Positions 28,949 to 39,096 of a stretch of 64,000 nt of DNA are shown here, piece after piece. Source of the stretch: an uncultured Pelagibacteraceae bacterium (lineage in GTDB: Bacteria > Pseudomonadota > Alphaproteobacteria > Pelagibacterales > AG-422-B15); NCBI GenBank assembly GCA_902624455.1, contig CACNXQ010000004.1, positions 44,726 through 108,725 on the forward strand, in the 5' to 3' direction. Position 1 is the stretch's first letter, and every line of letters begins with the position of its first letter. The notes beneath the pieces were generated by a model. The model had not been told where the DNA came from. It saw only the letters and a list, made by a program, of their open reading frames with translations, and did no database searches. The translations under genes were made by a program, and so were the position numbers.

Positions 28949-30328
28949 TTAAATTTTACTCTCTATTAGCTCTTTGATTTTTGACTCATCATTTCCGAGT
29001 GATAAAAAACTTTCTTTTAACGTATATAAACTTCTGTAATTACTTAACAAATCAAGCTGACTACCAACGTAACTCTCTACTGCTTCCGAAAATTTGACTG
29101 GATGTGCAGTGCTTAAAATAAAATTTAAGGCGCCATCATCATTACATTTTTTAGATGCCGCTAATCCAATAGCTGTATGAGGGTCGATTAAATAATCACA
29201 ATTTAAATAAATTTCTTTTGTTAATTCTCCTACTTCTGTTTGATTAACTCTATGAGCATCGAAAGATAATTGCATTTTTTTCAATATCTTTTCATCAACT
29301 TGAAAACTGCCTTTTTCGTTGAAATCAGTCATCTTGTTCTTTGTGACGGAAAAAGATGAATCATATAGATCAAAAATTAATCTCTCAAAATTACTAGCTA
29401 TTTGAATATCCATACTTGGACTTGTAGTGCGTTGAACTTCTTTTTTTTCGTATCGCCCATCTTGCATAAATCTGTATAAAATATCATTTTCATTTGTTGC
29501 TATGATTAATTTATTTATAGGAAGACCTAATTTTTTTGCAACATATCCAGCATAAATGTCTCCAAAATTGCCTGTTGGCACTGAAAAATTAACCTCAGAC
29601 TTATAGTCGTGAACATTATTTAAATATGAATAAAAATAGTAAACTGACTGAATAGCTATTCGTGCCCAATTTATCGAATTAACTGCAGCAACAGAATTAG
29701 AGTTACAAAAGTTTTGGTCTCTAAGTATTGATTTTACAATATTCTGACAATCATCAAATGTACCATCAATCTCACAAAGAGTTATATTTTCTTTTCCAAC
29801 TGTAGACATTTGTTTTCTCTGAAATTCTGAGATTCGATTTTTTGGAAATAAACAAAATATATTTACATGTTTACTTTTACTCACTGCATTTATTGCTGCA
29901 GATCCAGTGTCACCAGAAGTTGCGACTAAAAGATTTACTTTTCTATTTTCGTTTGCGAGAAAGTGGTCAAACAGAGGTATCAATAACTGCATCGCAAAGT
30001 CTTTAAATGCTAAAGTAGGCCCATTAAACAGTTCAACTATAATTGACTGGTTTATATTTTGATAAGTTACATAATCTTGGGATGTGAATGCATGTCTGTA
30101 AGAGTTTTCAACAATTGAACTTAAATCACTCTTACTAATATCGTTTCCAACAAACAGTGATAATATTTCTAATGTTAACTCGTCATAACAAACATTGTTA
30201 TCATACTTCTTAAAATCAAATTTAGGCCATTCTACTGGTATAAACAGACCACCATCCTTAGCTAAGCCCTTAAAAAGTATATCTTTAAAGGAATACTGGT
30301 CTATACCTCTTGTACTTTGGTACTTCAT
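28949..30328 (-). CDS. thrC: Threonine synthase
   Basis: This 459-residue PLP enzyme is of the long bacterial/fungal type: N-terminal KYQSTRGIDQYSFKDILFKGLAKDGGLFIP, the Schiff-base Lys in FNGPTLAFKDFAMQ, ATSGDTGSAAINAV for phosphate binding, and NFGDIYAGYVAKKLGLPI. It converts O-phosphohomoserine to threonine. It begins two bases after surf1, so it appears to be transcribed with the oxidase operon, and it faces thrB. Confidence 0.95.
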   Translation of the reverse strand: MKYQSTRGIDQYSFKDILFKGLAKDGGLFIPVEWPKFDFKKYDNNVCYDELTLEILSLFVGNDISKSDLSSIVENSYRHAFTSQDYVTYQNINQSIIVELFNGPTLAFKDFAMQLLIPLFDHFLANENRKVNLLVATSGDTGSAAINAVSKSKHVNIFCLFPKNRISEFQRKQMSTVGKENITLCEIDGTFDDCQNIVKSILRDQNFCNSNSVAAVNSINWARIAIQSVYYFYSYLNNVHDYKSEVNFSVPTGNFGDIYAGYVAKKLGLPINKLIIATNENDILYRFMQDGRYEKKEVQRTTSPSMDIQIASNFERLIFDLYDSSFSVTKNKMTDFNEKGSFQVDEKILKKMQLSFDAHRVNQTEVGELTKEIYLNCDYLIDPHTAIGLAASKKCNDDGALNFILSTAHPVKFSEAVESYVGSQLDLLSNYRSLYTLKESFLSLGNDESKIKELIESKI

Positions 30329-30330
30329 AA

Positions 30331-31017
30331 TTAATGAACTTTTCTATAAATAAAATAAATATACATGATTGTATTTACTAATGCCAAAAGAAACCAGGTA
30401 CCAGCATATTGTAAGTGATTGTTAGTTATATTCGTAGGCTCAAACTCTATTAAAATTTGTGGAAAATAGTTTTTATCAGTTATCTTTAACAAATAATTAC
30501 TAGAATTAAGATTATTCACAATATCCATCTCTTCGGAATTCATTAAATACCATACATTTGAAGATATATCGTTATCAGGAATGAGGGGTTTTCTTTTTTT
30601 TGAGTAAATTAAAGAGCCCTCAATTTTTGTCAAAGCTGAATCATCAATGAACTTTAAATCAATTTCATCTTTTTTATCAAAAGGTATCCATCCAATAATC
30701 ACGTAAACGTCCTTACTAAGCGTGGTCTTAAATGGCACAACAATTTCGTAACCTGACTCACCTTTCAAATTTGATCTAAAAAAGAACATTGATTGTTTGA
30801 CCATAAATTTGCCCTCAATATGAGTTCGCATATACTCATATTTGTTATCTGCATCATTTAAAATTGGAAAATCAATAGTTTTTGAATTGTAGTTAAGCTC
30901 AATAGAACTGATCAAATCATTTTTCCATTGAAGCCTCTGTAATTGCCAATAACCGAGCATCAACAAGCAAATGACAGCAGATATAAATGTTGAGTGGAAA
31001 ATAAATTTTTTTATCAA
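30331..31017 (-). CDS. SURF1 family cytochrome oxidase assembly protein
   Basis: This 228-residue protein has two membrane helices at its ends (residues 5-25 and about 204-224) and a periplasmic middle with SURF1 features: LGYWQLQRLQWK after helix 1, GESGYEIVVPFKT, VIIGWIPFDKKDE and NHLQYAGTWFLLALV before the last helix. It helps insert haem a into CoxA. It follows coxC by 14 bases. Confidence 0.92.
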   Translation of the reverse strand: MIKKFIFHSTFISAVICLLMLGYWQLQRLQWKNDLISSIELNYNSKTIDFPILNDADNKYEYMRTHIEGKFMVKQSMFFFRSNLKGESGYEIVVPFKTTLSKDVYVIIGWIPFDKKDEIDLKFIDDSALTKIEGSLIYSKKRKPLIPDNDISSNVWYLMNSEEMDIVNNLNSSNYLLKITDKNYFPQILIEFEPTNITNNHLQYAGTWFLLALVNTIMYIYFIYRKVH

Positions 31018-31031
31018 TATTTAAGAAAATT

Positions 31032-31829
31032 TTAATATGAGCCCCAAACGTAAATTGCTGCAAAAAGAAACAGCCAAACAACATCTACAAAATGCCAGTA
31101 CCATGCTGCCGCTTCAAATCCAAAATGATGATCAGCCTTGAAGTGTCCAGCTAGTGAACGAGCAAGACATACGGCTAGAAATATTGTTCCCACAAGAACA
31201 TGAAATCCATGAAATCCAGTTGCCATGTAGAAAGTAGCCCCATAAATATGCCCTGAAAAACTGAAATCTGCATGCATATACTCATAGACCTGAAATCCTG
31301 TAAAAATTACGCCAAGACCTACTGTAAGATAAAGACCCTGTATTAATTCTTTTCTATTACCCTCCTGTAATGCATGATGGGCCCAGGTAACAGTAGTTCC
31401 AGAGAGCAAAAGAATAAGAGTGTTGATCAAGGGAATATGCCAAGGATCCAAAAGGTGTATATCAGCTGGAGGCCATGCAGAACCAATCTGTTCTGTCGGA
31501 AAAAGGCTTGCATTGAAGTAAGCCCAGAACCATGCAACAAAGAACATTACTTCTGAAGCTATAAATAAAGTCATCCCATATCTGAGTCCTAGTTGGACAA
31601 CAGGCGTGTGATGGCCTTGGTGCTCGCCTTCAATAGTGATGTCTCTAAACCACATATATGTCACATAAAACAGTGCTAATAAGCCAATAATCATTATCCA
31701 AGGACTATCAGTTCTAAAATATATAACAGCACCGCCACATGCAATTAAAGCACCAATCGAAGCAAACAGTGGCCACGGGCTAGGATCAACTAAGTGATAA
31801 TCATGAGATTTTTGGCTATTAGAACTCAT
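31032..31829 (-). CDS. coxC: Cytochrome c oxidase subunit III
   Basis: This 265-residue protein has seven membrane helices and known subunit III segments: HDYHLVDPSPWPLFAS at the start, LRYGMTLFIASEVMFFVAWFWAYF, TVTWAHHAL, GATFYMATGFHGFHVLVGT, and the terminal AAAWYWHFVDVVWLFLFAAIYVWG. It supports stable proton uptake by the aa3 oxidase. It lies five bases after ctaG in the order ctaG-coxC-surf1. Confidence 0.97.
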   Translation of the reverse strand: MSSNSQKSHDYHLVDPSPWPLFASIGALIACGGAVIYFRTDSPWIMIIGLLALFYVTYMWFRDITIEGEHQGHHTPVVQLGLRYGMTLFIASEVMFFVAWFWAYFNASLFPTEQIGSAWPPADIHLLDPWHIPLINTLILLLSGTTVTWAHHALQEGNRKELIQGLYLTVGLGVIFTGFQVYEYMHADFSFSGHIYGATFYMATGFHGFHVLVGTIFLAVCLARSLAGHFKADHHFGFEAAAWYWHFVDVVWLFLFAAIYVWGSY

Positions 31830-31834
31830 ACTAA

Positions 31835-32380
31835 TTATCTACCACTGTTTTCATAAAACGTATATGACAAAGTGATTTCGGATAAATCTGAAATATATTT
31901 ATCAGCTGTAATCTCTGGATCAACATAGAACGATACTGGCATTTTCTTTTCTTCAAAAGGTTCTAGTTTAGTATCTTGAAAACAAAAGCATTCAATTTTG
32001 TTAAAATATTTACCAGCTTCGGTTGGGGATACATTATAAACTGCAGTACCTGTAATTGCTTCGTTACTATTATTTTTAATTACATAGTTTATAACTTTGT
32101 TTTCACCAATCTTTATTTCATGCGTACGTCGTTCTGGATAAAAATCCCAGTTGAGTGAAGTGCCAACATTAGAGTCGAGTCTAACATTAATATTTTCTTC
32201 AGTTATATATAGACTTCCTTCACTCTGAACCTTTGGAGTACCCCCAAACCCTGTTACTTTACAAAAATAGTTGTAAAGTGGAACAGAGGCGTATGCCAAG
32301 ACCACCATGGCAATTACAACTGTAAGCAGTGTGAATGCCGTAGTGATGTTATTTGGGGCTTTGGTTTTAGTAAAATTCAT
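31835..32380 (-). CDS. ctaG: Cytochrome c oxidase assembly protein CtaG/Cox11
   Basis: This 181-residue protein has one N-terminal membrane helix (residues 13-35) and a periplasmic immunoglobulin-like domain with the Cu(I)-binding CFCF motif at 121-124. VPLYNYFCKVTGFGGT after the helix is also diagnostic. It delivers copper to the CuB centre of CoxA. The ATG follows immediately after the TAA of the small coxF frame. Confidence 0.95.
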   Translation of the reverse strand: MNFTKTKAPNNITTAFTLLTVVIAMVVLAYASVPLYNYFCKVTGFGGTPKVQSEGSLYITEENINVRLDSNVGTSLNWDFYPERRTHEIKIGENKVINYVIKNNSNEAITGTAVYNVSPTEAGKYFNKIECFCFQDTKLEPFEEKKMPVSFYVDPEITADKYISDLSEITLSYTFYENSGR

Positions 32381-32488
32381 TTAGATCAAGCTCAATTTAT
32401 AAATAGTGTAAAAAAAGAAACTTAATACAAAAAACAGCAATAATAATGCAGTTAAGATATTTCTTTTTTTTGTTTTTCTGTCAATCAT
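32381..32488 (-). CDS. coxF: CoxF-like 35-residue single-helix protein
   Basis: A short frame between ctaB and ctaG starts at ATG 32488 and ends at TAA 32383-32381. Its ATG overlaps the ctaB stop as ATGA, and its stop abuts the ctaG ATG, so spacing argues strongly that it is translated. The product has a basic N-terminus (MIDRKTKKRN) and one hydrophobic helix (ILTALLLLFFVLSFFFYTIY). In many Alphaproteobacteria a small CoxF protein is encoded in exactly this place. Its role is probably oxidase assembly, but that is not settled. This copy is shorter than those I recall. Confidence 0.8.
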   Translation of the reverse strand: MIDRKTKKRNILTALLLLFFVLSFFFYTIYKLSLI

Positions 32489-33414
32489 ACAATATTCCAC
32501 ATAAGGTTATCGATAAGTAGTATTGCAAAGATATTAAACAAATAAATAATTGAAAAATAAAATAGCGTTTGTGCTTTTTTGACAAACATCTGACCTTCAC
32601 CGAGAAAAGTTCTTAAATTCAGAGCTAGATAAATGAAACTAATTCCTAGAACAGCAGACGAAATAGCAAAAAATATCGAATAGTAGTAACTCATCATCAT
32701 TGTCACAGGCAAAAGAGTAAATGAATATAGAATTATCATGGTAACAGTTTTTTTGTCACCTACTACAATTGGCATCATTGGTATACCTGCTTTTTTATAA
32801 TCGTCAGACTGGTATAAAGCTAAGGCCCAAAAATGTGGCGGAGTCCAAAGAAAAATAAGTAAGAATAATAACAAGATCTCAAGAGAAAGACTGCCGCTGA
32901 CTGACGCCCATCCAATTAGAGGAGGGAAAGCACCAGCTGCGCCACCAATGACTATATTTTGGGGAGTTCTTTTTTTTAGCCAAATTGTATAAACAAAGAT
33001 GTAATAAAAAATTGTCAAAGCCAGCAAACTCGCTGCTAATAGATTTGATACATAGTAAAGCAAGCATACTGAAAATATTGCTAACACGGTTCCATATACT
33101 AGTGCCCCCAAAGGACTAATCCGCTTACGAGGTAGTACCCTATCTTTAGTTCTTGCCATCAATGCATCAGTATCTCTTTCATACCACATATTCAGAGCTC
33201 CAGATGCACCTGATCCAATGGTAATAGCTAAAATAACTAAGAAGCTAGTTAATAAATCCAGAGATCCAGGAGCTATGATCATTCCAACAATACTTGTGAA
33301 AATTGAAAGCGACATTACCCGAGGTTTTAGAAGGGAAATGTAATCGTTTACTTTTAATTTAATAAAACTTCTTAGCTGATAGTCTTTATTAGTAACTGAA
33401 GTAACATTTGTCAT
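32485..33414 (-). CDS. ctaB: Protohaem IX farnesyltransferase (haem o synthase)
   Basis: This 309-residue UbiA-family prenyltransferase has about nine helices, with the first Asp-rich motif in GALNMWYERDTDALMARTKDR and the second in ALYQSDDYKKAGIPMMP. The N-terminal LKPRVMSLSIFTSIVGM is typical. It attaches farnesyl from FPP to haem b to form haem o for the aa3 oxidase; the FPP could come from the ispA-like enzyme at 58.8-59.7 kb. It starts 19 bases after coxA and ends in ATGA overlap with coxF. Confidence 0.96.
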   Translation of the reverse strand: MTNVTSVTNKDYQLRSFIKLKVNDYISLLKPRVMSLSIFTSIVGMIIAPGSLDLLTSFLVILAITIGSGASGALNMWYERDTDALMARTKDRVLPRKRISPLGALVYGTVLAIFSVCLLYYVSNLLAASLLALTIFYYIFVYTIWLKKRTPQNIVIGGAAGAFPPLIGWASVSGSLSLEILLLFLLIFLWTPPHFWALALYQSDDYKKAGIPMMPIVVGDKKTVTMIILYSFTLLPVTMMMSYYYSIFFAISSAVLGISFIYLALNLRTFLGEGQMFVKKAQTLFYFSIIYLFNIFAILLIDNLMWNIV

Positions 33415-33433
33415 TACTTAAACATCTCTTTCA

Positions 33434-35044
<1,611 letters not shown>

Positions 35045-35062
35045 TTAATTTGTCTCCTCTTC

Positions 35063-35884
35063 TCATTTACTAGCAATTAAAATATTTTTTTCATCCGTCG
35101 CTATTGATGCATACTCATCCTGAGCAAAACTAATCCATTCATCAAATTCTTTTTGAGATACAACTTTAACATTTATAGGCATGAATGCATGTTTAGGCCC
35201 ACATAACTCAGAGCACTGACCGTAATAAATACCTTCTTTATTAGCTTTAAACCAGGTTTCATTAAGCCTTCCAGGAACGGCATCCATCTTCACTGCGAAT
35301 GCAGGAATTGTCCAAGCATGAAGGACATCAGCAGAAGTTAGTTGAAGCTTTACAACCTTGTTAACAGGAACGACTATTTGTGTGTCAGTCTCAAGCAATC
35401 TTAATTTTGGATCTGAAAGCTCATGTTCTTGAAGCATATTTGCATCAAACGAAAAGTTGCCATGATCAGGATACTCATATGTCCAGTACCACTGTGCACC
35501 AATTGCTTTTATTGTTAAATCTGCTTTAGGGATTGTCTCAGAAACATATAAAAGCCTAAAAGAAGGAATCGCAATTATTATTAGGAGCATGACAGGTACA
35601 ACTGTCCAAATTATTTCAATTAAAGTGTTATGAGTTGTGGTGGAGGCAACGTGATTACGATTACTATTAAATCGCACCATGATATAAACTAGAAGAAATA
35701 AGACGAGTAAAGATATACCTGTGATGATTGGCATTAAAATATAGCTGTGAAATGATATGACATCAGACATTAGGTCTGTTGCAGGTGCCTGAAAACTAAG
35801 TTGCCAATTTTCTGATAAGCCAACCTCTTCGCTATAGGCGAACGAGCTGAAAAAAAGAGTAAATAGCGCAATAAAACGTTTCAT
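35063..35884 (-). CDS. coxB: Cytochrome c oxidase subunit II
   Basis: This 273-residue protein has a signal peptide (1-18), two membrane helices (about 50-70 and 92-112) and a C-terminal cupredoxin domain with the binuclear CuA ligands H189, C224, C228, H232 and M235 (GQCSELCGPKHAFMP). The aromatic patch QWYWTYEYPD for electron entry is present. It takes electrons from cytochrome c. It is the first gene of the oxidase operon and is divergent from tldD. No fused cytochrome c domain follows. Confidence 0.97.
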   Translation of the reverse strand: MKRFIALFTLFFSSFAYSEEVGLSENWQLSFQAPATDLMSDVISFHSYILMPIITGISLLVLFLLVYIMVRFNSNRNHVASTTTHNTLIEIIWTVVPVMLLIIIAIPSFRLLYVSETIPKADLTIKAIGAQWYWTYEYPDHGNFSFDANMLQEHELSDPKLRLLETDTQIVVPVNKVVKLQLTSADVLHAWTIPAFAVKMDAVPGRLNETWFKANKEGIYYGQCSELCGPKHAFMPINVKVVSQKEFDEWISFAQDEYASIATDEKNILIASK

Positions 35885-35947
35885 AAAATATATTGATATA
35901 CTTCTAATTAGTCCTAAATAATTGATTTACAATATAATATAAAGCAA

Positions 35948-36037
35948 ATGAATAATCCGTTAGAAAGATAAATGAGCGACAGTATGACGCAATTTTTACT
36001 GGTTTTTGGTCATAAATTAGATAAATTGAGAAGTTAA
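35948..36037 (+). other. Two tandem short reading frames leading into tldD
   Basis: ATG 35948 opens a 7-codon frame ending in TAA at 35969-35971; the very next base starts ATG 35972, a 21-codon frame (MSDSMTQFLLVF and so on) whose TAA at 36035-36037 overlaps the tldD ATG as TAATG. A perfect TATAAT at 35933-35938 stands just upstream, although no good -35 box fits it. The chain could be a leader for coupled translation, or a coincidence in AT-rich DNA. No homologue is recognised. Confidence 0.3.
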
Positions 36038-37500
36038 TGATAAAAAATACAAATAATTCCCAAACTTTTGAGAATCAAAACACTGAGGAACTCTTTTTTG
36101 CAAAGAGTGACTTAAACAATCACAAGATTGATCAACTCGTTTCTGAAAGTCTTAAATCCGCGGATGACGGAGAACTTTATTTAGAATTCTCTGAAAATGA
36201 GAGTTTTGTTTTTGATGATCAGAGACTTAAAAGTGCTTCATTCGACACCTCAAAGGGATTTGGATTAAGAGCAATCTCGGGTGAAAGTTCTGGATATGCC
36301 CATTCTTCTGACATTACAGAAGCAGCTCTAAAAAAAGCCAGCAATACAGTAAATTTTATTACTAAAAATAATACAGGCAATTTTAATCACGACTTTTCTA
36401 AAACTAATAGAAAGCTCTATATGGATGCTAACCCAATTGATACTTCAAACTTTGAGGACAAAGTAAATACGTTGAAGTGCATTGATGAATATGCGAGAAA
36501 AAAAAATCCAAATGTCAAACAAGTATCTGCTGCTCTAAACGGCGAATGGCAAGTGGTAAGAATATACAGACCAGGAGGGGTATTTGTTGAAGACATTAGA
36601 CCTCTAGTCAGATTATATATTTCTATAGTTCTAGAAAAAAATGGAAGACAAGAAACAGGTAGTAGAGGCTCAGGTGGGCGAACAGAATATACAAGCTTTC
36701 TAGACTCTTCATATTGGAAAAAACAAGTTGACGAAGCTATTGGCCAAGCTGAAATAAATCTTAATTCAGTTGATACGCCTGCTGGTGAAATGGATGTAGT
36801 ACTCGGACCTGGCTATCCTGGTATTTTACTCCATGAAGCAATTGGTCATGGGCTTGAAGGTGATTTTAACAGAAAAAAAACTTCTGCATTTTCGAATCTA
36901 ATGGGAGAACAAATTGCTGATAAATCAGTTACAGTCATTGATGACGGAACTATTGACTCTCGTCGAGGTTCTTTGAGTATTGATGATGAAGGTACTCCGA
37001 CTAATAAAACTACTTTGATTGAAAACGGAATTCTTACCGGTTACATGCAAGATAGGTTAAACTCTCGTTTAATGGGGATGAAGCCAACGGGCAATGGTAG
37101 AAGGGAAAGTTATGCGCACTTGCCAATGCCAAGGATGACAAATACATGCATGCTCTCTGGTGATAAGGACCCCGAAGAAATTTTAAAGTCTGTTAAAAAT
37201 GGATTATATGCAGTTGACTTTGGTGGAGGACAAGTGGATATCACCAGTGGTAAGTTTGTCTTTACATGTACAGAAGCTTATAAAATAAAAGACGGTAAAG
37301 TTGGTGAACCTGTAAAAGGTGCTACATTAATTGGAAATGGACCAGATGTGCTCAAAAGGGTTACAATGGTTGGAAATGACTCAAGAATGGACACTGGAAT
37401 TGGAACCTGTGGTAAAGCTGGCCAAGGTGTCCCCGTAGGTGTTGGTCAACCTACTATGCTTGTTGAAAATTTAACTGTTGGTGGTACCGCAACTAGCTAA
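36037..37500 (+). CDS. tldD: Metalloprotease TldD
   Basis: This 487-residue protein has the zinc motif HEAIGH (H266, E267, H271) inside ILLHEAIGHGLEGDFNRKK, plus typical blocks SGESSGYAHSSDITEAAL, IDDGTIDSRRGSLSIDDEGTP, and a Cys-containing C-terminal region with TMVGNDSRMDTGIGTCGKAGQGVPVGVGQP. TldD works with TldE/PmbA (not in this window) to degrade unfolded or modified peptides. It is divergent from coxB, the usual alphaproteobacterial arrangement, and overlaps the acyl-CoA ligase gene by eight bases tail to tail. Confidence 0.96.
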   Translation: MIKNTNNSQTFENQNTEELFFAKSDLNNHKIDQLVSESLKSADDGELYLEFSENESFVFDDQRLKSASFDTSKGFGLRAISGESSGYAHSSDITEAALKKASNTVNFITKNNTGNFNHDFSKTNRKLYMDANPIDTSNFEDKVNTLKCIDEYARKKNPNVKQVSAALNGEWQVVRIYRPGGVFVEDIRPLVRLYISIVLEKNGRQETGSRGSGGRTEYTSFLDSSYWKKQVDEAIGQAEINLNSVDTPAGEMDVVLGPGYPGILLHEAIGHGLEGDFNRKKTSAFSNLMGEQIADKSVTVIDDGTIDSRRGSLSIDDEGTPTNKTTLIENGILTGYMQDRLNSRLMGMKPTGNGRRESYAHLPMPRMTNTCMLSGDKDPEEILKSVKNGLYAVDFGGGQVDITSGKFVFTCTEAYKIKDGKVGEPVKGATLIGNGPDVLKRVTMVGNDSRMDTGIGTCGKAGQGVPVGVGQPTMLVENLTVGGTATS

Positions 37501-39058
37501 CTTGTCTGTCCCTATTTTTCCAGTAAGGTTCTCTCAAAACTTTTTTGAGAACTTTTCCGCTAGCATTTCTAGGAACCTCTTCAATAAAATCTACTGATTG
37601 TGGTTTTTTATAGCTTGCAATTTTCTGTTTACAGAACTCAATAAGCTCATCTGCTCCAAGTTCAGAGTCTTTTTTCTTTACAACACAAGCCTTAACAACC
37701 TCACCATATTTATCATCTGGCACCCCTATAACTGCAGCATCTACAACATCCGGATGAGAGAATAATACTGCTTCAACTTCCGTTGAATATATATTTTCTC
37801 CACCTGAAACAATCATGTCTTTGATTCTGTCTTGTATATAAACAAAACCTTCTTCATCCATTTTTCCTGCATCTCCAGTATGCATCCAACCTCCACTAAG
37901 TGCTTTTGCAGTTTCTTCTGATTTATTCCAATAACCTTTCATGATTTGTGGACCCTTGGCACAGATTTGACCTATTTCGCCTATAGGAAGAGGCTTGTCA
38001 TTTTCATCTCTGATCTCTACGAGTGTATCAATCAGAGGTCTGCCACATGATTTCAACAATTCAGGTTTTTCCTTAAGCGCTCTAATGTGATCATCTGAGG
38101 TCATAGCGCAAATTACAGCAACAGTTTCTGTCATTCCAAATCCTTGAGCAAATTTACATCCAAAAATATCCATGGCTTTTTTCAATGTTTCTGGAGCAAT
38201 TGGAGAAGCACCATAATGAATTTGATCAAGTTCAGCATAATCAAGTTTATCAACTTCTGGCACTGTCATAAGACAAGCCTGTATCATTGCTGGAACAAGA
38301 ACAGTATGCGTAACTTTATCTTTTGACAAAGAGTGAACCACGTCTTTTGGAATAAAATCTTCTTGAATTATTAATGTTCCACCTACAGCAATGCATCCGC
38401 ACATATTTATCATTGCTGCTGCATGATACATTGGAGCAACTAAAAGTGTTCGTGAAGGAATAGGTAACGTAAGGTTATGTAAGTATTGACGAGTATTTTC
38501 AGAAACATTCCTTTGTAAAAGTACAGCTCCTTTTGGGTGCCCTGTAGTTCCACTTGTATACATTTGATAAACGTCATCTTCATCATTTACATCAATGTCA
38601 GGCTTTGAACCGTCATGATTTCCAATCCAAGAATAAAAGTCCTCCCAGTTTTGATGCTTATCATCCGCATCAATTGATACAAATTTTTTAATACTTTTAA
38701 GATCTGAGGATATGCCGTCAATACGACTTACATATTCTGACTTCCTTGCAATAATAAGTTTTGATGCTGAGTCATTGATGATGTATTCCCACTCTTTGTC
38801 TGCAAGCCTATAATTCAGAGGTACTGGTACCAATCCTACTTTGGATGCAGCGTAATACATGATCGCCATTTCTGGACAATTTTTTGACAAAAAAGAGAAG
38901 CGATCACCTTTTTTTAGACCTTCACTAATAAGTGCATGAGCAAGGTTATTAGCAATGATATTTGCTTCATTATAGGTAATTTTTTTACCTTCAAATTCAG
39001 AAAATAAATGATCAGGTTTGTTTGAAACTTCTTTTTCGAATACTTCGTTTAATAACAT
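37493..39058 (-). CDS. AMP-forming acyl-CoA synthetase/ligase
   Basis: This 521-residue ANL-superfamily enzyme has the P-loop MYTSGTTGHPKGAVLLQ near residue 170, FGMTET near 310, the hinge region TGDAGKMDEEGFVYIQDRIKDMI, and the C-terminal catalytic Lys in NASGKVLKKVLRE. It activates a carboxylic acid to acyl-CoA with ATP. The substrate is not fixed by sequence; a medium- or long-chain fatty acid, or an aryl acid, is possible. It is the last gene of a four-gene reverse run with the acylase and the GMC oxidoreductase, which could supply its substrate. Confidence 0.88.
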   Translation of the reverse strand: MLLNEVFEKEVSNKPDHLFSEFEGKKITYNEANIIANNLAHALISEGLKKGDRFSFLSKNCPEMAIMYYAASKVGLVPVPLNYRLADKEWEYIINDSASKLIIARKSEYVSRIDGISSDLKSIKKFVSIDADDKHQNWEDFYSWIGNHDGSKPDIDVNDEDDVYQMYTSGTTGHPKGAVLLQRNVSENTRQYLHNLTLPIPSRTLLVAPMYHAAAMINMCGCIAVGGTLIIQEDFIPKDVVHSLSKDKVTHTVLVPAMIQACLMTVPEVDKLDYAELDQIHYGASPIAPETLKKAMDIFGCKFAQGFGMTETVAVICAMTSDDHIRALKEKPELLKSCGRPLIDTLVEIRDENDKPLPIGEIGQICAKGPQIMKGYWNKSEETAKALSGGWMHTGDAGKMDEEGFVYIQDRIKDMIVSGGENIYSTEVEAVLFSHPDVVDAAVIGVPDDKYGEVVKACVVKKKDSELGADELIEFCKQKIASYKKPQSVDFIEEVPRNASGKVLKKVLREPYWKNRDRQVS

Positions 39059-39096
39059 ATGGAAAGCTTACATATCTTGGATATTTTTTACAAGAT

